8,977 nucleotides of DNA from UBA9865 sp035647835 (lineage in GTDB: Bacteria > Bacillota > Dethiobacteria > Dethiobacterales > Dethiobacteraceae), in the NCBI GenBank assembly GCA_035647835.1, contig DASRMS010000090.1:1-8977 (forward strand). The letters run 5' to 3'. Each line of letters begins with the position of its first letter. The first letter of the stretch is position 1. The position numbers and the translations under genes were made by a program. This document shows positions 6,804 to 8,977 of this stretch, one piece after another. Below the pieces are notes generated by a model, which was given only the letters and a program-made list of their open reading frames with translations, did no database searches and was not told the origin of the DNA.

Positions 6804-7194
6804 GACGGTTTCTATAGATCAACTGGAGAATGAGCTTACTGGGGTAATAAAGGAATATACAGAAAATGTTAGCAGAGGTATTGATGAAGAAGTCAAAAGA
6901 ACTGCTGACTTAGTTTTGAAGGAGACAAAAGCCAAGGCTCCACGGAGAATTCCAGAGTATTACAAGCACTTTAAAAAGACGGAAGAAGGTAAGGTTTTAG
7001 CAGCATATGGTAGGCGTGAGTATTATGTCTGGAATAAAAAACATTACCGGCGTGTGCATTTGTTGGAATTTGGTCATTTAAAGAGAAGTGGTAAGGGCCG
7101 GGTAGATGCCTTTCCCCATTTGCGACCTGCTTATGACAACAATGCACAGGATTTAGACCAGCGAATAGAGCGTATTATTAGGGAGGGGGGCTAA
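6796..7194 (+). CDS. HK97 gp10-like head-tail/tail-completion protein
   Basis: The 132 residues start with a helical segment (IDQLENELTGVIKEYTENV) and a KAPRR motif (47-51), and carry the diagnostic HK97 gp10 pattern HLLEFGHLKRSGKGRV (88-103) followed by AFPHLRPAYD (105-114). Proteins of this family act at the head-tail interface or in tail completion. It starts at ATG 6796 with GAGAGG (6780-6785) inside the end of the stopper gene. It is the first clearly AT-rich gene: a hand count of 6841-6900 gives 20 G/C of 60, against 29 of 60 at 6661-6720 just upstream. Confidence 0.88.
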   Translation: MAKTVSIDQLENELTGVIKEYTENVSRGIDEEVKRTADLVLKETKAKAPRRIPEYYKHFKKTEEGKVLAAYGRREYYVWNKKHYRRVHLLEFGHLKRSGKGRVDAFPHLRPAYDNNAQDLDQRIERIIREGG

Positions 7195-7202
7195 AGGTAG
7201 GT

Positions 7203-7517
7203 ATGACGCAAGCAGAGCTAGTTCAAGAACTGAAGTCGCTAGGTATGCCGGTAGCCTACAGCCATTTTATTGACCAGGTTAGCCTTCCGTATCTTGTTTA
7301 TCAGTTTGTTTACAGTAATGATATGATGGCTGATGACGTAAACGCTTTGGAGGTAAGTAATTTTCAGATAGAGCTTTATACCAGGACAAAAGATTTAGCT
7401 AAAGAAAAGTTGGTGCAGGATAAGCTAAAAAGTTTATATTTGCCTTACCACAAGGTAGAGACATTTATTGAATCGGAAAATTTAAGACAAGTAATCTATG
7501 AAATACAGTTAATGTAA
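7203..7517 (+). CDS. Probable tail terminator / minor tail protein (SPP1 gp17-like position)
   Basis: This is a 104-residue protein between the gp10-like and major tail genes, the place normally held by the tail-terminator protein that caps the tail tube and joins it to the head. Visible features are an N-terminal helix (TQAELVQELKSLGMPVAYSH), strands LPYLVYQFVYSNDMMADDVN and NFQIELYTRTKDLAKEKLVQ, and a final strand ENLRQVIYEIQLM. The alpha/beta pattern and the YQFVYSND...AD motif resemble small Firmicutes phage proteins of this position. It starts at ATG 7203 close behind AAAGGTAGG (7193-7201). The exact role is inferred from order. Confidence 0.75.
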   Translation: MTQAELVQELKSLGMPVAYSHFIDQVSLPYLVYQFVYSNDMMADDVNALEVSNFQIELYTRTKDLAKEKLVQDKLKSLYLPYHKVETFIESENLRQVIYEIQLM

Positions 7518-7540
7518 TGTAATTTAAGGAGGAAAAACAT

Positions 7541-8143
7541 ATGGGTAAAGGTGTAGCAGTTGGATTGAGGAATGTGCATTTTGCTTTGTTGACTGATGAC
7601 GATAAAACAGGGTGTGGATACGAAGATCCGGTAAAGATAGCGGATGCCATTACCGTGAATGTCAACCCTAACGCTTCAGTAGCGGTTTTGTTTGCGGATG
7701 ATGGGCCATCTGAAACAGCTACAAGCATCGGGGAGATTTCACTAGAGTTTACTGCAGCGGTTATTTCATCCGAAGGTCAGGCCGTGTTGTTGGGTAGTAT
7801 TCAAGGTGAGGACGGTGTTTTACGAGAGAGGGCCACAGATTCCCCTCCTTACGTAGCGTTTGGGTATGAAAGAACTATGTCAAACGGGAAAAGGAGGTTT
7901 GTGTGGCTTGCTAAAGGCAAGTTTATTCCTGGATCTACTGATTCACAGACAAAAGAAGGGACTGTTACCTTCCAGCCAGATAAGTTGACCGGTACTTTTG
8001 TTAAACGTGCTTATGATGATGTATGGCGTATGAGAGCAAACGAAGATGATGAGGATTTTAGTGGTGCTAACGAATGGTTTACTTCTGATATGTTGGAGTC
8101 AGAAGGAGACGAGAGCACTAATGAGGGTGATGGGGGCGATTAA
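7541..8143 (+). CDS. Major tail tube protein, phi13 family
   Basis: Copies of this protein polymerise into the tail tube. The 200 residues begin with the phi13-type N terminus VGLRNVHFALLT (7-18), then YEDPVKIADAITVNVNPNAS (27-46) and LFADDGPSETATSIGEISLEF (50-70). Later comes VAFGYERTMSNGKRRFVWLAKGKF (105-128), followed by a strand TVTFQPDKLTGTFVKR (141-156) and FTSDML. The last 16 or so residues are acidic and Gly-rich, likely disordered. It starts at ATG 7541, eight bases after a strong AAGGAGG (7526-7532), as expected for a high-copy structural protein, and is followed at once by an intrinsic terminator. Confidence 0.92.
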   Translation: MGKGVAVGLRNVHFALLTDDDKTGCGYEDPVKIADAITVNVNPNASVAVLFADDGPSETATSIGEISLEFTAAVISSEGQAVLLGSIQGEDGVLRERATDSPPYVAFGYERTMSNGKRRFVWLAKGKFIPGSTDSQTKEGTVTFQPDKLTGTFVKRAYDDVWRMRANEDDEDFSGANEWFTSDMLESEGDESTNEGDGGD

Positions 8144-8144
8144 T

Positions 8145-8171
8145 AGCGGTCATTTAGGCCGCTTTTCTTTT
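8145..8171 (+). terminator. Intrinsic terminator after the major tail gene
   Basis: AGCGGTC (8145-8151) pairs with GGCCGCT (8157-8163), 7 bp with one G-U pair around an ATTTA loop, followed by TTTCTTTT. It starts two bases after the stop codon. Partial termination here would keep the tube protein abundant relative to the chaperone and tape-measure genes downstream. Confidence 0.8.
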
Positions 8172-8217
8172 GCTTGATAAATACAAAACAAAACTAAAAC
8201 AAATAGGGGGTTAAAAT

Positions 8218-8550
8218 ATGCAAGTACCAAAATTAAAAATTGGGGATAAAGAGTATAGAGCCGGGACACTGAAAATGAAAGCCTGGCGAAACATAGTGAA
8301 AGTACAAAAAGATATAGGCAAAATAGATCAGGTTAAAGCTATGCAGGATGAAGATTTGATGTTTAAAATGGCTAAAACATTGGAAGTAATGTTTAACAAC
8401 CCTGATGTAACTGCGGAATTAATCCTAGAAGAAATGGACGTAATGGATTTTGTTCCTGCTGTTCAAAAAGTAAGTGAGTGGGTAACAATGCAGGTAGTCG
8501 GGAAGTTAGGGGAATTCCCAAAAAACTCCCCTATGACGGGCCGGAGTTAG
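8218..8550 (+). CDS. Tail assembly chaperone gpG-like (0-frame product)
   Basis: The 110 residues start VPKLKIGDKEYRAGTLKMKAW, then a helical region (NIVKVQKDIGKI, EDLMFKMAKTLEVMFNNPDVT) and LILEEMDVMDFVPAVQKVSEWV. This is the usual make-up of the small chaperone that coats the tape measure during tail-tube assembly (functional analogue of lambda gpG). It starts at ATG 8218 after AGGGGG (8205-8210). The frame ends at TAG 8548-8550, shortly after a slippery site, which is how this family makes the longer form. The identification is from pattern, the frameshift and position after the major tail gene. Confidence 0.82.
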   Translation: MQVPKLKIGDKEYRAGTLKMKAWRNIVKVQKDIGKIDQVKAMQDEDLMFKMAKTLEVMFNNPDVTAELILEEMDVMDFVPAVQKVSEWVTMQVVGKLGEFPKNSPMTGRS

Positions 8551-8735
8551 AATTAAATCCGTATCAAACCGTCATATACAGTTATTTGCAAGCTGCACGT
8601 GTGTGGGGATGGACACAACAACAAGTGGACGAAACAGAGTTAGGACATTATTTTGATTTAATGATTGTAGCAGCAAAGGAGAGAGCAGTAAAGTATAAAG
8701 AGGATCTAGCACAAATTGATGCCCTGGGAATGTAG
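8218..8735 (+). CDS. Tail assembly chaperone gpGT-like fusion made by -1 frameshift
   Basis: A ribosomal -1 slip at 8517-8526 would join gpG (through about residue 103) to the -1 frame, which reads LPYDGPELELNPYQTVIYSY and runs on through AARVWGWTQQQVDETELGHYFDL to TAG 8733-8735, giving about 172 residues. In lambda-type tails the minor gpGT form links tape measure and tube protein, and is made at low frequency; here the rate cannot be judged. The -1 segment has protein-like composition and no good start of its own: the first upstream ATG in that frame (8478) lies within gpG coding sequence. It is therefore best read as the T extension, not a separate gene. Confidence 0.8.
8517..8526 (+). promoter_or_regulatory. 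Double slippery -1 frameshift site (CCCAAAAAAC)
   Basis: Two classical X-XXY-YYZ heptamers overlap in the gpG frame: C-CCA-AAA (8517-8523) and A-AAA-AAC (8520-8526). Both permit tandem tRNA slippage with full re-pairing at the first two codon positions. An AGGGG stretch at 8508-8512 upstream could act as an internal Shine-Dalgarno stimulator. Downstream, CTCC and GGAG (8526-8529/8543-8546) could pair but lie very close to the slip site, so a stimulatory hairpin is uncertain. Confidence 0.8.
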
Positions 8736-8744
8736 CTTGTGACA

Positions 8745-8753
8745 TGGTATAAT
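8745..8753 (+). promoter_or_regulatory. Possible extended -10 promoter (TGGTATAAT)
   Basis: TATAAT (8748-8753) is preceded by TG at the extended -10 position. The -35 region at 16-18 bp spacing is poor (TGGGAA or similar). It lies ten bases after the gpGT stop. Transcription would begin near 8760 and meet a terminator 15 bases later, so any product not reading through would be only about 40 nt. Confidence 0.4.
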
Positions 8754-8774
8754 ACCCCTAATATGCCAGTATTT

Positions 8775-8799
8775 AAAGGCCGTAGGGCCTTTTTCTTTT
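8775..8799 (+). terminator. Intrinsic terminator after the tail chaperone genes
   Basis: AAAGGCC (8775-8781) pairs perfectly with GGCCTTT (8786-8792) around a GTAG loop, followed by TTCTTTT. It closes the gpG/gpGT unit and separates it from the zinc-ribbon gene. Confidence 0.82.
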
Positions 8800-8826
8800 G
8801 TAATTGTAGAGGTAGGTGAGGTTTAT

Positions 8827-8977
8827 TTGTCAAAAAACACAGTTAAACTTGAGTGTGATATATGTAAGAAGGAGTTTATACTGTTTGGGGTAGGCATAGA
8901 GGTTGTTAGGGATGATGTCTGGAAACACGGTTTTTTGTGTCCTCACTGTAAAACAGAATATATTGCATATTATACAG
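8827..8977 (+). CDS. Small zinc-ribbon protein (3' end beyond window)
   Basis: The frame opens at TTG 8827, five bases after AGGTGAGG (8814-8821), and is still open at the window edge, so the gene is 3'-partial with 50 residues visible. It has a CDIC (residues 10-13) and a CPHC (39-42) pair that should bind one zinc, separated by KKEFILFGVGIEVVRDD and VWKHGF, giving a short ribbon-like fold. There is no ATG nearby in frame. Small CxxC...CxxC proteins between tail chaperone and tape-measure genes occur in Firmicutes phages; their role is not established. Whether it ends soon after the edge or continues into a larger protein cannot be seen. Confidence 0.7.
   Translation, partial: MSKNTVKLECDICKKEFILFGVGIEVVRDDVWKHGFLCPHCKTEYIAYYT

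Noticed and set aside
8174..8217. TTGATA at 8174 as a -35 box for the gpG gene
   Set aside because: No acceptable -10 hexamer is found at 16-18 bp spacing in the A-rich stretch that follows.
1..8977. CRISPR arrays, tRNA genes, insertion sequences, integrase or attachment sites, toxin or defence genes
   Set aside because: No spaced direct repeats, tRNA-like fold, transposase or recombinase motif, or defence-type gene was seen; apart from the HNH cassette all genes fit phage structural functions.

Overview
The window is a late-gene block of a tailed phage (siphovirus type) or an integrated prophage. It covers DNA packaging, head assembly, head-tail joining and the first tail genes, all on the + strand in the canonical HK97/SPP1-like order. 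No bacterial chromosomal gene and no attachment site is visible, so phage and prophage cannot be told apart. The strong AAGGAGG-type ribosome binding sites, the phi13-type major tail protein and the overall gene style point to a Gram-positive host of the Firmicutes (probably Clostridia or relatives). That host assignment is an inference, not a direct observation.

Layout. 1-341: end of a P27-family small terminase gene, cut by the window edge. 338-2059: large terminase. 2060-2968: an insertion-like cassette holding a structured leader, a TATAAT box, an HNH endonuclease gene (2173-2904) and its own intrinsic terminator. 2969-6041: portal, prohead protease and major capsid protein, tightly overlapped. 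6053-6205: a 50-residue HeH/Rho_N-like gene. 6196-7517: connector, stopper, gp10-like and tail-terminator-like proteins. 7541-8143: major tail protein, closed by a terminator. 8218-8735: tail-assembly chaperone pair gpG/gpGT, joined by a -1 frameshift at a double slippery site. 8748-8799: an extended -10 box directly followed by a terminator. 8827-end: a partial zinc-ribbon protein where the tape-measure region normally begins.

How it works together. The terminase pair recognises, cuts and pumps DNA through the portal into a shell made of the capsid protein. The capsid protein's N-terminal coiled coil acts as built-in scaffold and is probably removed by the protease. The connector, stopper, gp10-like and terminator-like proteins seal the head and join it to a tail tube of major tail protein, whose assembly is guided by gpG/gpGT on the tape measure (off window). 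Three intrinsic terminators inside the block suggest stepped expression or antitermination.

Most of the window is conventional phage architecture. The parts most worth a second look are the HNH cassette, with a three-way-junction leader whose loop can pair with the gene's own Shine-Dalgarno sequence; the 15-residue repeat array in the HNH protein; and a sharp base-composition break near 6,790 between head and tail genes.
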